NCBI RefSeq assembly: GCF_004010055.1
Contig: NZ_RQVT01000050.1
Span: forward strand, 327,015 to 391,014
Reading direction: 5' to 3'
Length of the DNA: 64,000 bases
Source of the DNA: Psychroflexus aestuariivivens
Lineage (GTDB): Bacteria; Bacteroidota; Bacteroidia; Flavobacteriales; Flavobacteriaceae
The notes beneath the pieces are model-generated. The model did not search any database. It was given only the letters and a program-made list of their open reading frames with translations, and was not told the DNA's origin. Each line of letters opens with the position of its first letter. Within the stretch, counting starts at the first letter, position 1. Positions 28,925 to 38,975 of this stretch are shown here, one piece after another. The position numbers and the translations under genes were made by a program.

Positions 28925-29944
28925 ATGATTCAAAACGATTTATTTCTGAAAGCGCTTAAAGGTGAAACTGTGGAAAGACCACCAGTTTGGATGATGAGAC
29001 AGGCTGGTAGATATTTGCCAGACTTCATGAAATTGAAAGAAAAATACGATTTCTTCACACGTTGTAGAACACCAGAATTGGCGACAGAAATTACAGTGAT
29101 GCCAATTGACCAGGTCGGCACTGATGCAGCAATATTATTCAGCGACATTCTGGTTGTACCTCAAGCCATGAATATTGAAGTGGAAATGAAGCCAGGCGTT
29201 GGACCTTGGTTGCCAAATCCAATACGAGACAGAAAAGCCTTGGATCAGGTTGTTGTTCCTAATGTTTACGAAGAATTAGGTTACGTTTACGATGCCATAA
29301 AAATGACTAAGCAAGAGCTTAATAATCGCGTTCCGCTCATTGGATTTGCTGGTTCACCGTGGACGATATTTTGTTACTGCGTACAAGGTCAGGGTTCTAA
29401 AAATTTTGATAAAGCGAAAGAGTTTTGTTTTACTGAACCAGAAATGGCACACGAATTACTTCAAAAAATCACTGACACTACGATTGCATATTTGAAAGGA
29501 AAAGTTGAAGCTGGAGTAGATGCTGTTCAAGTTTTTGATTCTTGGGGCGGGATGTTGTCCCCATCAGATTACCAAGAGTTTTCTTGGCAATATATGCAGC
29601 AAATTATAGATGCGTTGAAAGCTGAAATTCCAGTCATTGCTTTTGGTAAAGGTTGTTGGTTTGCATTGGATGTAATGGCCAAATCTGGCGCTTCTGCACT
29701 TGGAGTAGACTGGACATGTTCACCAAGAAATGCAAGATATTTAAGCGGTGCAAAGATTACTTTGCAAGGGAATTTTGACCCGTCAAGATTGTTTTCGCCA
29801 CCAAAAGAAATAAAAAGAATGGTGCATCAAATGATTGATGAATTTGGTAAAGACAAATACATCGTGAATTTAGGTCATGGCATTCTGCCTAATATTCCTG
29901 TAGACAACGCAAAAGCATTTGTGGATGCTGTAAAATCGTATTAA
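28925..29944 (+). CDS. hemE: Uroporphyrinogen decarboxylase
   Basis: A 339-residue HemE, which decarboxylates uroporphyrinogen III to coproporphyrinogen III. The N-terminal signature [17 protein letters not shown] (about residues 19-35) contains the conserved substrate-binding Arg. [17 protein letters not shown] holds the catalytic Asp, and [12 protein letters not shown] and [13 protein letters not shown] follow in the usual order. It is the last gene of the forward heme-containing series and is followed 9-20 bp later by a strong terminator. Together with hemB, hemJ and hemH it gives four of the pathway's steps in this window. Confidence 0.97.
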   Translation: MIQNDLFLKALKGETVERPPVWMMRQAGRYLPDFMKLKEKYDFFTRCRTPELATEITVMPIDQVGTDAAILFSDILVVPQAMNIEVEMKPGVGPWLPNPIRDRKALDQVVVPNVYEELGYVYDAIKMTKQELNNRVPLIGFAGSPWTIFCYCVQGQGSKNFDKAKEFCFTEPEMAHELLQKITDTTIAYLKGKVEAGVDAVQVFDSWGGMLSPSDYQEFSWQYMQQIIDALKAEIPVIAFGKGCWFALDVMAKSGASALGVDWTCSPRNARYLSGAKITLQGNFDPSRLFSPPKEIKRMVHQMIDEFGKDKYIVNLGHGILPNIPVDNAKAFVDAVKSY

Positions 29945-29952
29945 AATTAAAT

Positions 29953-29996
29953 AAAAAAAAGCCTGCAAAAATTTAAATTTTGCAGTCTTTTTTTCT
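29953..29996. terminator. Bidirectional rho-independent terminator after hemE
   Basis: The arms CTGCAAAA (29963-29970) and TTTTGCAG (29978-29985) form an 8-bp stem around a 7-base loop. It is followed by a T-rich tract and preceded by a run of eight A, so it can end transcription from hemE and from the convergent copper operon. Confidence 0.8.
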
Positions 29997-30133
29997 AAAC
30001 ATTCGTATGCTAAGATATTTTAAAAATTAAGTTGCACCCTAATGGTTCTGTTTTTTTGAATAATTCAATCAACCTCAGCAGAATTGACTTCGAACGTCTA
30101 TCTCTATAAATTCTTTGAAGTGCATTATAGCAA

Positions 30134-30796
30134 TTATTTTAAGGTGATTGTCTGTTTTATAGATCCACATTTCAACATCTTGCTGCCGAAGAGTGGATTT
30201 TTTACTTCTTTATTTTCACTTAACCAAGCCCCACCTTCATTATTATTATACATTTGACAATATTGTTGGTAAAGCATTCTGTCTGAACCTGTAATCTTTA
30301 ATAAATTTTTCATGTCGGCGTTTATCTTAGCAAAATGTTTTCTTTGTTCAGCTATGTCGGATTCAGAAATATGCTGTGCATGATTTTTCATAACGTCAAG
30401 AATTTCTTTTACTTCTTTTTGTTCTGATTCTTCAATTTTACTGAAATTAAAGTTAGCTATAGAATTTATAAAACTTTTGCCCGCTTTTTGTGCTGAATCA
30501 TTATCATCATTTACCAACGCAGACTTAATTTTTAAATAGTCTTCAATTAAAGAAGATGCTATTTCGCTTTCTTTAACCGTTAGATCAGACTTCTCAATCA
30601 TGCTATTATTTGCTTCCTTCATCATTTTATCGTCGTGATTCATATGTTCGTCCGTCATATTTTCGTCATGCATTTCTTGTTCCTGATGGTTTTCAGCTTC
30701 ACCATTTTCCTCTTTTTTCTTGTCCACACAAGAAGTTAGTAAAACCATTAGTCCGATTAGGACTGTTCTCGATAAGCTTACATTTAGATTTTTCAT
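30134..30796 (-). CDS. DUF3347 lipoprotein, copper operon
   Basis: A 220-residue lipoprotein. The reading frame is open to 30931, but the ATG at 30796 is chosen because it gives a clean signal peptide with lipobox ending LLTSC (Cys23). A Met/His/Asp/Glu-rich linker (residues 30-65) contains DEHMNHDD and EQEMHDENM and could bind copper. The C-terminal DUF3347 domain ends with a motif having Cys, Met, AWL and FGSKMLKCGS. The same domain ends the neighbouring CusB. It is the last gene of the copper operon, 47 bp after cusB. Probable role: periplasmic metal handling, inferred. Confidence 0.82.
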   Translation of the reverse strand: MKNLNVSLSRTVLIGLMVLLTSCVDKKKEENGEAENHQEQEMHDENMTDEHMNHDDKMMKEANNSMIEKSDLTVKESEIASSLIEDYLKIKSALVNDDNDSAQKAGKSFINSIANFNFSKIEESEQKEVKEILDVMKNHAQHISESDIAEQRKHFAKINADMKNLLKITGSDRMLYQQYCQMYNNNEGGAWLSENKEVKNPLFGSKMLKCGSIKQTITLK

Positions 30797-30843
30797 TTTT
30801 TGAATTTTAAATTTATATTTAGTGATTTTTATTTTCGAATTTG

Positions 30844-32472
30844 CTATTGTATAGAATCTATAACGCTGCCGCATTTCAGCATAGAAGCGCCAAAATAGGG
30901 GTTTCGGATTTCTTCTGAATAACTTAGCCAATCTGCTCCAGAATTATTGTCTGCCATTGGGCAATTCTGGATGTAAATGATTTTTGGCAAGTCTTCTGTT
31001 TTTCGGGTTAACTGAATCATTATTTCTGAAATACGCTGAAATTCGTCTCTTAATTCTTCAATATTTTCAATGTTGTTTTCAAGGCTTATTTTCAGATTCT
31101 TTACCGATAAGTTTTGCTTTAATTTTTCAAAACTTTGTTTAGCTTTTTCAAAATCATCATTGACTAAATTATTTTTCATTTCAAAATACGGAGATAAAAC
31201 TTCTTCAATATTTGAAATTTCAATATCAGAGGCTTTTATATCAATTTTTTCTTGCAATTTATCAGGATTCATCATGCTTGGCTTATCAGAAAGTTGTGCT
31301 TCAGAATCGATGCTGAAAGCGCCATGTGTCACAATTTCATCTCCAGACGCTAAACCTGAAAGAATTTCAATATATTCTGAAGTCGAATTGCCGACTTCTA
31401 CGATTTTCATTTTGAAATAAACACCGTTTTCATTTTCTAATTGCTTGTAAACGACAGAACGTTTGCCTGTCCAAAGCACTGCTGATTTTGGAACCATCAG
31501 TTTTTCATTTTTTTCTTGTTCTGAACCTTTTAAAGTGGCGGTTATAAAAATTCCTGGTTTCAAACCGATATTTTGATTATCGATGACCACTCGAGCTTTT
31601 GCAGAACGCGAATCATCGTTTAAAATTGGAGAAATGAAAGTGACTTTACCAGAAATATTTTCATTTGATTTGGTGGTCATTTCAACTTTATCGCCAACTT
31701 CAATTTTGTTAAGATCACTTTCATAAATATCTAAAACGGCCCAAAGAGTAGATAAATCGGCGATACTCATTAGTATTTGGTCAGTTTTTAAATTATCACC
31801 TTCTTCAACCTTCAATTCAGTAATAACTCCAGATTTAGTGGCTCTCAATTTCAATTTAGAATTTTCAATATTCTGAATGTCTTCTAGAGTTAAACCATAA
31901 TTTTGAATTTTTTGCTTTACTTTTTTCAATAAACGTTCATCAGCCTGGCGCTTTGCCAAATCCAATTCGCTTTTCAAAACTTGGATATCTGGTGCATAAA
32001 GTTCTGCAATCACTTGGCCTTTTTCGATTTTTTCGCCTTCTTCACTCACGTATAGTTTTTCAATTCTAGCCTCATAATTGGCAGAAATAGAATGTGTTTT
32101 GTCTTGATTTATTTCCAGACGACCAGACAAATTCAAGGAAGGATTGTTGTTTTTACTGCCCACAATCATAGTTTCTACCTGAGCTAGTTTCCGAGCAGTC
32201 TTGCTCATTTTGATAGCGTCCGGATCTATGGTTTTCTCCATTTGATTTGCTGGAATCAAATCCATTCCGCAGATTGGACAATCGCCAGGTTCGTCTTTGC
32301 GTATTTGTGGATGCATAGAGCAAGTCCAAGTTGAATTATCGCCCAGCTCGTGAGAATGTTCTTCTGGCTTGGAAGTATTTTGTGATTCCGAAGTAAATAA
32401 AGTAGCGCCGAGAATAATGCCGAAAATCAAAATAATTGCGGCAATTATATATGTTTTGAATTTATTTTTCAT
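30844..32472 (-). CDS. cusB: CusB-like RND periplasmic adaptor with heavy-metal-binding and DUF3347 domains
   Basis: A 542-residue membrane-fusion protein. An N-terminal anchor helix (about residues 7-27) is followed by a YHS-like heavy-metal-binding domain, WTCSMHPQIRKDEPGDCPIC (about 49-68), with two pairs of Cys/His ligands. Then come the barrel-sandwich hybrid, the alpha-hairpin and the beta-barrel domains of the CusB/HlyD family. The last ~130 residues are a DUF3347 domain like that of the following lipoprotein. It links the inner-membrane CusA to the outer-membrane CusC for Cu(I)/Ag(I) export. It starts 11 bp after the permease gene. Confidence 0.93.
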   Translation of the reverse strand: MKNKFKTYIIAAIILIFGIILGATLFTSESQNTSKPEEHSHELGDNSTWTCSMHPQIRKDEPGDCPICGMDLIPANQMEKTIDPDAIKMSKTARKLAQVETMIVGSKNNNPSLNLSGRLEINQDKTHSISANYEARIEKLYVSEEGEKIEKGQVIAELYAPDIQVLKSELDLAKRQADERLLKKVKQKIQNYGLTLEDIQNIENSKLKLRATKSGVITELKVEEGDNLKTDQILMSIADLSTLWAVLDIYESDLNKIEVGDKVEMTTKSNENISGKVTFISPILNDDSRSAKARVVIDNQNIGLKPGIFITATLKGSEQEKNEKLMVPKSAVLWTGKRSVVYKQLENENGVYFKMKIVEVGNSTSEYIEILSGLASGDEIVTHGAFSIDSEAQLSDKPSMMNPDKLQEKIDIKASDIEISNIEEVLSPYFEMKNNLVNDDFEKAKQSFEKLKQNLSVKNLKISLENNIENIEELRDEFQRISEIMIQLTRKTEDLPKIIYIQNCPMADNNSGADWLSYSEEIRNPYFGASMLKCGSVIDSIQ

Positions 32473-32483
32473 TTTGAACTATT

Positions 32484-33716
32484 TTAATAATTGAATATGT
32501 ATTTGACTAAGATTCCACCAGCTAACCAGAGGTAACTTACGAAAGCGAGATACTTTAAAATTTTCTCCAGAAGTGGGCTTTTAGGTGCCATTTCTTTCAT
32601 ATAAGAAATATCTTTCTTTTTAGAATAAAAACCGAGGTAAATCAAAATTCCTGAAACAACTAAGAAACCAATATTTAGAAAAAAAGTATAATCTATTTGA
32701 AAATGGTCTTGTTTTGAAATATTGTTTGATGAAAAATCTGGAATTAAATTAAATAAGTCAAAACTATAGTGAAGCATAAGTGAGGTTAAGATTAGCGCTG
32801 TAAATAATAAAAAAAGTATAAAAAGCGACATTTTCCAGCCATAGTATTTCGCATTTATTCTTAATACTGGAAACACCACCAAATCGCTGAATATAAAAGC
32901 CATGACTCCTGCAAAACTGACTCCTTTTCCGAAAAGCAAAGCTGCTAAAGGAATATTCCCCATCGAACCAATAAATGTTATAAAAGCTGCGAAAGGACCA
33001 ATTATAGCGTGCTCTAAGAGTGTAAAAAATCCAAAAGAAGTTTGACCGCTTCCAGTGTTTATGAATAATGTTTGAAAAAAAGAATCTGGCACAAAGGCTG
33101 AAATAATTCCAGCAATGGTAAAACCGATAGTGACATCTTTCCATACCATTTTCCACTCCATACCATATTGTTTCCCGATTTTCACCCAATTGGTTTTATT
33201 CTGAATTTTTTCTGAAATAGGAGTTGAATCTACTTTTTCTTTCTCAGAATCGCCAAGTTTTTGCCTTGCTTTAGAAATTATTGATTTGGGATTTATTAAA
33301 CCGATTAATGCCCATGCGATAAGAATCAATAGCAAACCGCCAACATATTCACCAACTACAAATTGCCAACCTAAGAATATAGAAATAACGATTCCGAGTT
33401 CTATCACCAAGTTTGTAGAAGCTAGAAGAAATGCCATTGAAGAGATAAAACTCGCTCCTTTTTTGAACAGAGATTTTGTTGTAGCTAAAGCTGAAAAACT
33501 ACAAGAACTGCTAATGAAGCCAAAGAAAGTTCCAAAAAGTACGGATTTCATATCCGATTTTCCCATGGTTTTTTGCATGTTTTTTTTGGTGACAAGCACT
33601 TGTATCATACTACTAAGCGCATAACCGAGTATAAATGCCCAAAGTGCCATCCAAAAAAAACCTAGTGCAGTATTTGCTGCATTCCCCCAATTTTCTAAAA
33701 AATTTTCTAAATTCAT
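32484..33716 (-). CDS. DUF318-type permease
   Basis: A 410-residue membrane protein with about eight to ten helices. FFGFISSSCSFSALATTKS (about residues 63-81) with its central Cys is the signature of the DUF318/YraQ/SO_0444 permeases. A hydrophilic central loop (about residues 150-190) separates two halves. Some members have been linked to arsenic or metal export. It is embedded between the TolC-like gene (4-bp ATGA overlap) and cusB, so it is co-expressed with a copper pump; metal export or uptake is inferred from context. Confidence 0.82.
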   Translation of the reverse strand: MNLENFLENWGNAANTALGFFWMALWAFILGYALSSMIQVLVTKKNMQKTMGKSDMKSVLFGTFFGFISSSCSFSALATTKSLFKKGASFISSMAFLLASTNLVIELGIVISIFLGWQFVVGEYVGGLLLILIAWALIGLINPKSIISKARQKLGDSEKEKVDSTPISEKIQNKTNWVKIGKQYGMEWKMVWKDVTIGFTIAGIISAFVPDSFFQTLFINTGSGQTSFGFFTLLEHAIIGPFAAFITFIGSMGNIPLAALLFGKGVSFAGVMAFIFSDLVVFPVLRINAKYYGWKMSLFILFLLFTALILTSLMLHYSFDLFNLIPDFSSNNISKQDHFQIDYTFFLNIGFLVVSGILIYLGFYSKKKDISYMKEMAPKSPLLEKILKYLAFVSYLWLAGGILVKYIFNY

Positions 33717-34981
33717 GGTAGTAGATTTGAAGTTAAATATCTCAAAGTTTGATTTATCTTTTGAAGTTCAGCTAAAGTTTTTATGCGTTGTTTTTTATAA
33801 ATAAGTTGCTTTTCGTAAAGGCGTAAAACTTCTTCTATTTCCATATTAGCATTGGCTAAAGCAGCTTCGGAAAGTTCTAAAATATCTTCTAAAGTTGTAA
33901 TTTGTTGGTTATACAAATCCAGTAAATTATTTAGTTCGTTTTGCTTATAACGGCTAATTTGGATTTCATTTTCTAACAGATTTCGTTCATTTTCTAATTG
34001 AAAATCAACAGATTTTCCTTGAAGCGTAATAAGCTTTTCTCTGGATTTATTTTTCTTACCGAAAATTGGTAAACTTACTGAAAGCATTGGCATAATTGCA
34101 TCTTGCCCAGCATCAGCATTCATAACATTTCTGTTTTGAATTATGGCATAGTCCAAACCAAATCCAAATTGTGGCATGTTTTGTTTTTTGACTAATTCTG
34201 CTTCCGCTAAATTCGATTCTTTTAATCTTTGGATTGCTTGAAGACGTGGATGATTTTCTGAAACAGAATCAGCTTCAAACATTAAATCTTGTTCTAGAAC
34301 CAGTTCAGGATTCGTGATTTCAATAGGAGTTTTTAATTGTCGATTCAATATTGAATTGAGTTTAGAAACTTGTGCCTTTTCTTGGTCTTTTATAACTTGA
34401 ATTGCTGTTTTTTGATCATCGATTTCAAGATCAATTCTTAACACATCGACCAATTTGGCCTGATCGTTTTCATATTGAACTTCAATCATAGATTTTAAAT
34501 CATCCAAGACTTTCAATTGTTGCTGCTCAATTTTTTCTAAAGAACGCAATACCGAAATGTCATAATATTGCTTGGCAACTTGAAGGAACAATTTCATTTT
34601 TTGATTTTGAAATTTTTCATATTCAAATTCAGCTTTCTTTGTTGCAACATCACCTTTAGCTTTGAAAGTGCCAAACCAAGGCAATTTTTGACTCAACGAA
34701 AATCTTGCAATTTGCGGTCCAACTCGGGTTTCTATCGGACTTATGAAATATCCAAAACTCAGATTTGGATCTTGCCAAGATTTAGCTTGTGTTACTTCTT
34801 CTAATTTTGCTTCGAAAGCTTTATACTGCGCTTTCAATTCCAAATTGTTTTCAGCTGCTAAAACTTGAAAATCTTCTAAACTTTGTGCTTTGCTTTCATT
34901 AGCTAAGAAAAATATTATGGTCAGAGCAAACAGTTTGAAATGAGCTAGAAAAATTTTCTTTATGTTGAATATTTTGTTCAT
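33713..34981 (-). CDS. cusC: TolC/CusC-like outer-membrane efflux protein
   Basis: A 422-residue TolC-family protein, the outer-membrane duct of the RND pump. A signal peptide covers about residues 1-32, ending near ESKAQS. The rest is long amphipathic helices in two repeats (about 45-220 and 245-420), with the family's SLPIFGKKN segment and NPELVLE near the linker. It lacks a lipobox, unlike E. coli CusC. It overlaps the permease start by 4 bp (ATGA) and follows cusA by 3 bp, so it is tightly coupled to the pump genes. Confidence 0.9.
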   Translation of the reverse strand: MNKIFNIKKIFLAHFKLFALTIIFFLANESKAQSLEDFQVLAAENNLELKAQYKAFEAKLEEVTQAKSWQDPNLSFGYFISPIETRVGPQIARFSLSQKLPWFGTFKAKGDVATKKAEFEYEKFQNQKMKLFLQVAKQYYDISVLRSLEKIEQQQLKVLDDLKSMIEVQYENDQAKLVDVLRIDLEIDDQKTAIQVIKDQEKAQVSKLNSILNRQLKTPIEITNPELVLEQDLMFEADSVSENHPRLQAIQRLKESNLAEAELVKKQNMPQFGFGLDYAIIQNRNVMNADAGQDAIMPMLSVSLPIFGKKNKSREKLITLQGKSVDFQLENERNLLENEIQISRYKQNELNNLLDLYNQQITTLEDILELSEAALANANMEIEEVLRLYEKQLIYKKQRIKTLAELQKINQTLRYLTSNLLP

Positions 34982-34984
34982 TTT

Positions 34985-37900
34985 TTAATATTTTAATTCA
35001 GAATTATTTTTCAATTTTTGTCCAAATACAAGGTAAAATAATACCGGTAATAAAAAATAAGTCAAACTCGCCATCAGCATTCCGCCAAAAGCAGGAATTG
35101 CCATAGGCACCATGATGTCAGAGCCTTTTCCTGTTGAAGACAACACGGGTAAGAGTGCGATAATTGTTGTAACTGAAGTCATAACTGCTGGTCGAATTCT
35201 TTTGAGTCCTCCGTCCATAACTGCTTCGTAGAGCTCGGATTTTGTTTGGGTAGGATTTTTCTTTAATGATTGTTTTAAATAAGTCGCCATCAGAACGGCG
35301 TCGTCGGTAGCAATGCCGAATAGAGCAATAAAACCAACCCAAACGGCAACACTCAAATTGATGGTTTTCAATTGAAAAATATCCCGAAAGTTGTCGCCAA
35401 ACCAACTGAAATTCATGAACCAATCTTGGCCATAAAACCAAATCATGATAAAACCACCGCTAAATGCCAAGGCAATGGAAGAAAACACCATAAAGCTTAC
35501 ACTAACAGACTTGAATTGAAAATATAAAATCAAGAAAATAACTACCATAACAACTGGTATAATCATGGATAAGCGTTTTTCTGAACGGACTTGATTTTCG
35601 AAACTTCCAGCAAATCTGTAACTTACTCCGCTAGGGACTTTCAAATCTTTTTTTTCAATTTCAGAAGAAATAGCGTCTCTGGCAGCCTCCACAGCAGTAA
35701 CTTCTGCTACACCCTCGGCACGATCAAAAAGAACGTATGAGTTTAAAAATGTATTTTCTCTTTTTATCATTTGTGGTCCTCGATGATATTCAATATCTAC
35801 AATTTCTCCTAAAGGAATTTGTGTTCCAGAAGAAGTTGAAATCAACATATTTTCAATTGCATTTGGCGTGTTTCTCAATTCTCGAGGATAGCGAACTCGT
35901 ACAGGGTAACGCTCACGACCTTCCACAGTTTGAGTTAAACTTTCTCCACCTATTGCCGTGGAAATATAACTTTGAACATCATTGACATTCAAGCCATATC
36001 TCGCCATATTTTTTCGATTCAGATTTAGGTGTAAATAAGGTTTTGCCACCACTCGATCGGCAAAAACCGCTTGACTTTTTACGCTAGGAACTTGTTTCAA
36101 AATATCTTCCAACTTTTTCCCAAAACCTTCTATAGTTTCTAGGTCTGGGCCAGAAACTTTGATACCCATTGGCGCGCGCATGCCAGTTTGAAGCATGATT
36201 TGTCGTGTTTCTATAGGCTGAAGTTTTGGCGCAGAAGTTATACCAGGAATTTTTGTGACTTTTGCAATTTCATTCCAGATATCGTCTGGAGATTCTATGT
36301 GTTGACGCCAGTTTCTAAAGTAATTTCCATTTTCATTTTTGATTAAAAAAGGCTCGAAATCATTTTCAATTTCATATAAAATTTCATTTTGAATTTGATC
36401 TGGAAACACTTGGTTAGAATTATTTTGAAATGCAAAAGTTTGATTATCGAACCAAATTATATCTTCAGAGCTTTTGGTTATTTCAATTTGATTATCCTGA
36501 ATTTTTAAACCTTTCACTTTGAAAAGTCCACTCTCATCAACTTCAAAAGCTTGTTGTTGACCTTCAGCATTCAAAATAAATTCTGACTTATATGTTATAA
36601 GGTTTTCGAACATAGAAATTGGCGCGGGGTCAATTGCAGATTCTACTCGACCTAATTTCCCTACAACAACTTCAACTTCTGGTATTTGCTTGACCAAAAT
36701 ATCCATTTGTTGAAGTTTTTCTTTGTTGAATTCAATTCCAGAATGTGTCATGCTGGTAGGCATCAAAATGAAACTTCCTTCGTCCAAACTTGGCATAAAT
36801 TCTTTGCCAATACCAGGGAAATTTTCATCCATAGTATTCCAAAGCCTAGTATTTTCTATAGAAAAACCAAGACTATTAGAGATTGCTTTGGACCAATGAA
36901 ATGTTTTGGAAAATCCTAACCATATAGTGATTCCTAAAAGGATAAATATTGATGGAATGACCAAAAATGTTTTGACATTATTCAAAAATATTTTTAAAAT
37001 TTGGGCGTAGTATTTTTCTAATAAAAGATAGAATCCTAGAATAACACCGACTAAAACACCTACGAAGACTAGATTGGATAAGAAATGCTGTTGAGGTCCT
37101 AAAGGCAGCCAAAACTTGTTGAGTAAAATTAAAATTCCTAAAACTAATACGTAAAAATGAAGATTTTTGAACTGAAATTTTTTAATACGAGTTTGATAAG
37201 ATAAGAAGTAAGTTAAACTATAAACTAATATAAAAAAGCCTAACCAAAATTCATAAAAAATAGTCCAAAAGCCAATAACAGCAAGCAAAACATTAAGGAA
37301 ATATGAAGTTTTGGCTTTATTGATTTTTATTCTGAAAAAGACATAAATCAAACTTGGGAGTATCAGCACTGTAACTAAAAATGCTGCGACAAGTGCAAAT
37401 GTTTTGGTGTAAGCTAAAGGAATAAATAGTTTTCCTTCGGCGGCTTCCAATGCAAAAACTGGCATGAAACTAATAACCGTTGTAAGTACTGCCGTCAAAA
37501 TTGCCGAACTTACTTCAGCTGAACCGTTATAGATATTTTTGAAAAGTGAATTTTCTGGAGATTTTTCAAACTTCTTTAGGACGTTTTCTGAAAGAATTAC
37601 AGCCAAGTCAATCATAGTTCCAATTGCAATGGCAATTCCTGATAATGCTACAATATTCGCCTGAATGTTGAAAAATTTCATGGCGATAAAAACCAACAAT
37701 ACTGAAATTGGCAAAACTGCTGAAATTACAATTGAAGCCCTAATGTTGAACACAATTATAATTACCACAAGCAAAGCTATGATAAGCTGTAAACTGATGG
37801 CTTCTTCCAGAGTTCCTATGGTTTCATTAATCAATTCTGAACGGTCATAAAAAGGAACAATTTTTAGCTGACTCTCGGTTCCATCTGACAAAGTTTTGCT

Positions 37901-38896
37901 CGGTAAGCCAGGAGAAATTTCTTCAATTTTATCCTTTATATTATTGATAGCTTCCATAGGGTTGAAACCATCTCTAGCGACGACAACACCGCCAACAACA
38001 TCTGCTCCGGCACGATCTAGAACTCCGCGCCTCTGACTTGGGCCAGTTTTAATTCGTGCAACATCTTTCAGGTAAATCGGGACATTTTGGTTTTCTTCTA
38101 CTACAATATTTTCAAAATCTTGCAGATTTTCTAAATATCCCAATCCTCTGACAATATATTCAACTTGATTAATTTCCAAGGTTTTAGCACCTACATCTCG
38201 ATTGCTTTCTTTTACTGCTTTAGCGACTTGCATCAAAGAAATACCGTAAGATTTCAATGCTTCTGGATTTACATCAATTTGATATTCTTTGACGAATCCA
38301 CCGATTGATGCTATTTCAGAAATGCCTTTAGCACTGCTTAATCCGTACTTTACATAGAAATCTTGGACACTTCTTATTTTATCTAAATTCCAACCGCCAG
38401 TAGGTTCGTTATTTTCGTCTCTCGGTTCCAATGTGTACCAAAAAACTTGACCCAATGCAGTGGCATCTGGTCCTAAAGTAGGTTTAGCTTCAGCAGGCAG
38501 AAGTCCTTTGGGAATGGAACTGAGTTTTTCAAGAATACGAGAGCGAGACCAATAAAATTCTATATCTTCTTCGAAAATGATATAAATACTAGAAAAGCCA
38601 AACATAGAATTGCTCCTCACAGATTCTACACCAGGTAAACCTAATAAATAGGTCGTGAGCGGATAGGTGATTTGGTCATCGATATCTTGTGGCGAACGAC
38701 CAGGCCATTCTGTAAAAACAATTTGCTGATTTGCGCCAGTGTTTGGAATCGCATCTACAGGAATAGGATTTTTTGGCAAAGCATTATTTTGCCAATCGAA
38801 TGGAGAAACAATAAGTCCGCCAATAATAATACCTGAAAGTAGAATAAAACTTAACAGGCGTTGATTAAGAAAAAATTTGATAACTGTATTTAACAT
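34985..38896 (-). CDS. cusA: CusA/CzcA-type heavy-metal RND efflux pump
   Basis: A 1303-residue RND transporter. It has the family opening RLLSFILLSGIIIGG..., a TM4 proton-relay Asp at 430 in GTMIDLAVILSE, and Asp1198-Asp1199 in GIATDDAVLMATY. A metal-path segment holds Met901, Met906 and Met910 in IMLQTGMRAPMGIKV, the pattern of Cu/Ag pumps. E. coli CusA is 1047 residues; the excess here comes from two insertions. One is an extra block of membrane helices after TM6 (about residues 535-650), the other a hydrophilic stretch of about 100 residues before the periplasmic PC1-like domain (about 770-880). It follows the HYC_CC_PP gene by 79 bp. Confidence 0.95.
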   Translation of the reverse strand: MLNTVIKFFLNQRLLSFILLSGIIIGGLIVSPFDWQNNALPKNPIPVDAIPNTGANQQIVFTEWPGRSPQDIDDQITYPLTTYLLGLPGVESVRSNSMFGFSSIYIIFEEDIEFYWSRSRILEKLSSIPKGLLPAEAKPTLGPDATALGQVFWYTLEPRDENNEPTGGWNLDKIRSVQDFYVKYGLSSAKGISEIASIGGFVKEYQIDVNPEALKSYGISLMQVAKAVKESNRDVGAKTLEINQVEYIVRGLGYLENLQDFENIVVEENQNVPIYLKDVARIKTGPSQRRGVLDRAGADVVGGVVVARDGFNPMEAINNIKDKIEEISPGLPSKTLSDGTESQLKIVPFYDRSELINETIGTLEEAISLQLIIALLVVIIIVFNIRASIVISAVLPISVLLVFIAMKFFNIQANIVALSGIAIAIGTMIDLAVILSENVLKKFEKSPENSLFKNIYNGSAEVSSAILTAVLTTVISFMPVFALEAAEGKLFIPLAYTKTFALVAAFLVTVLILPSLIYVFFRIKINKAKTSYFLNVLLAVIGFWTIFYEFWLGFFILVYSLTYFLSYQTRIKKFQFKNLHFYVLVLGILILLNKFWLPLGPQQHFLSNLVFVGVLVGVILGFYLLLEKYYAQILKIFLNNVKTFLVIPSIFILLGITIWLGFSKTFHWSKAISNSLGFSIENTRLWNTMDENFPGIGKEFMPSLDEGSFILMPTSMTHSGIEFNKEKLQQMDILVKQIPEVEVVVGKLGRVESAIDPAPISMFENLITYKSEFILNAEGQQQAFEVDESGLFKVKGLKIQDNQIEITKSSEDIIWFDNQTFAFQNNSNQVFPDQIQNEILYEIENDFEPFLIKNENGNYFRNWRQHIESPDDIWNEIAKVTKIPGITSAPKLQPIETRQIMLQTGMRAPMGIKVSGPDLETIEGFGKKLEDILKQVPSVKSQAVFADRVVAKPYLHLNLNRKNMARYGLNVNDVQSYISTAIGGESLTQTVEGRERYPVRVRYPRELRNTPNAIENMLISTSSGTQIPLGEIVDIEYHRGPQMIKRENTFLNSYVLFDRAEGVAEVTAVEAARDAISSEIEKKDLKVPSGVSYRFAGSFENQVRSEKRLSMIIPVVMVVIFLILYFQFKSVSVSFMVFSSIALAFSGGFIMIWFYGQDWFMNFSWFGDNFRDIFQLKTINLSVAVWVGFIALFGIATDDAVLMATYLKQSLKKNPTQTKSELYEAVMDGGLKRIRPAVMTSVTTIIALLPVLSSTGKGSDIMVPMAIPAFGGMLMASLTYFLLPVLFYLVFGQKLKNNSELKY

Positions 38897-38975
38897 AAGA
38901 TGTGTTTAAAACAAAAACATTAATAAAATCCTCAAAAACTAAGTCTCTGAGAGAAAAATGAATTGTTTTAAAATA

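Noticed and set aside
32764..33189. Reverse-strand ORF of 141 codons inside the permease gene
   Set aside because: Frame-shifted shadow of the permease; the permease frame is intact and carries the family motifs.
35118..35441. Reverse-strand ORF of 107 codons inside cusA
   Set aside because: It is in another frame of the same strand within the conserved TM10 to C-terminal part of CusA, and its composition is not protein-like.
34985..38896. Frameshift or gene fusion in cusA because of its 1303-residue length
   Set aside because: The frame is continuous, RND motifs occur in order, and the excess is confined to two inserts rather than to an appended domain.
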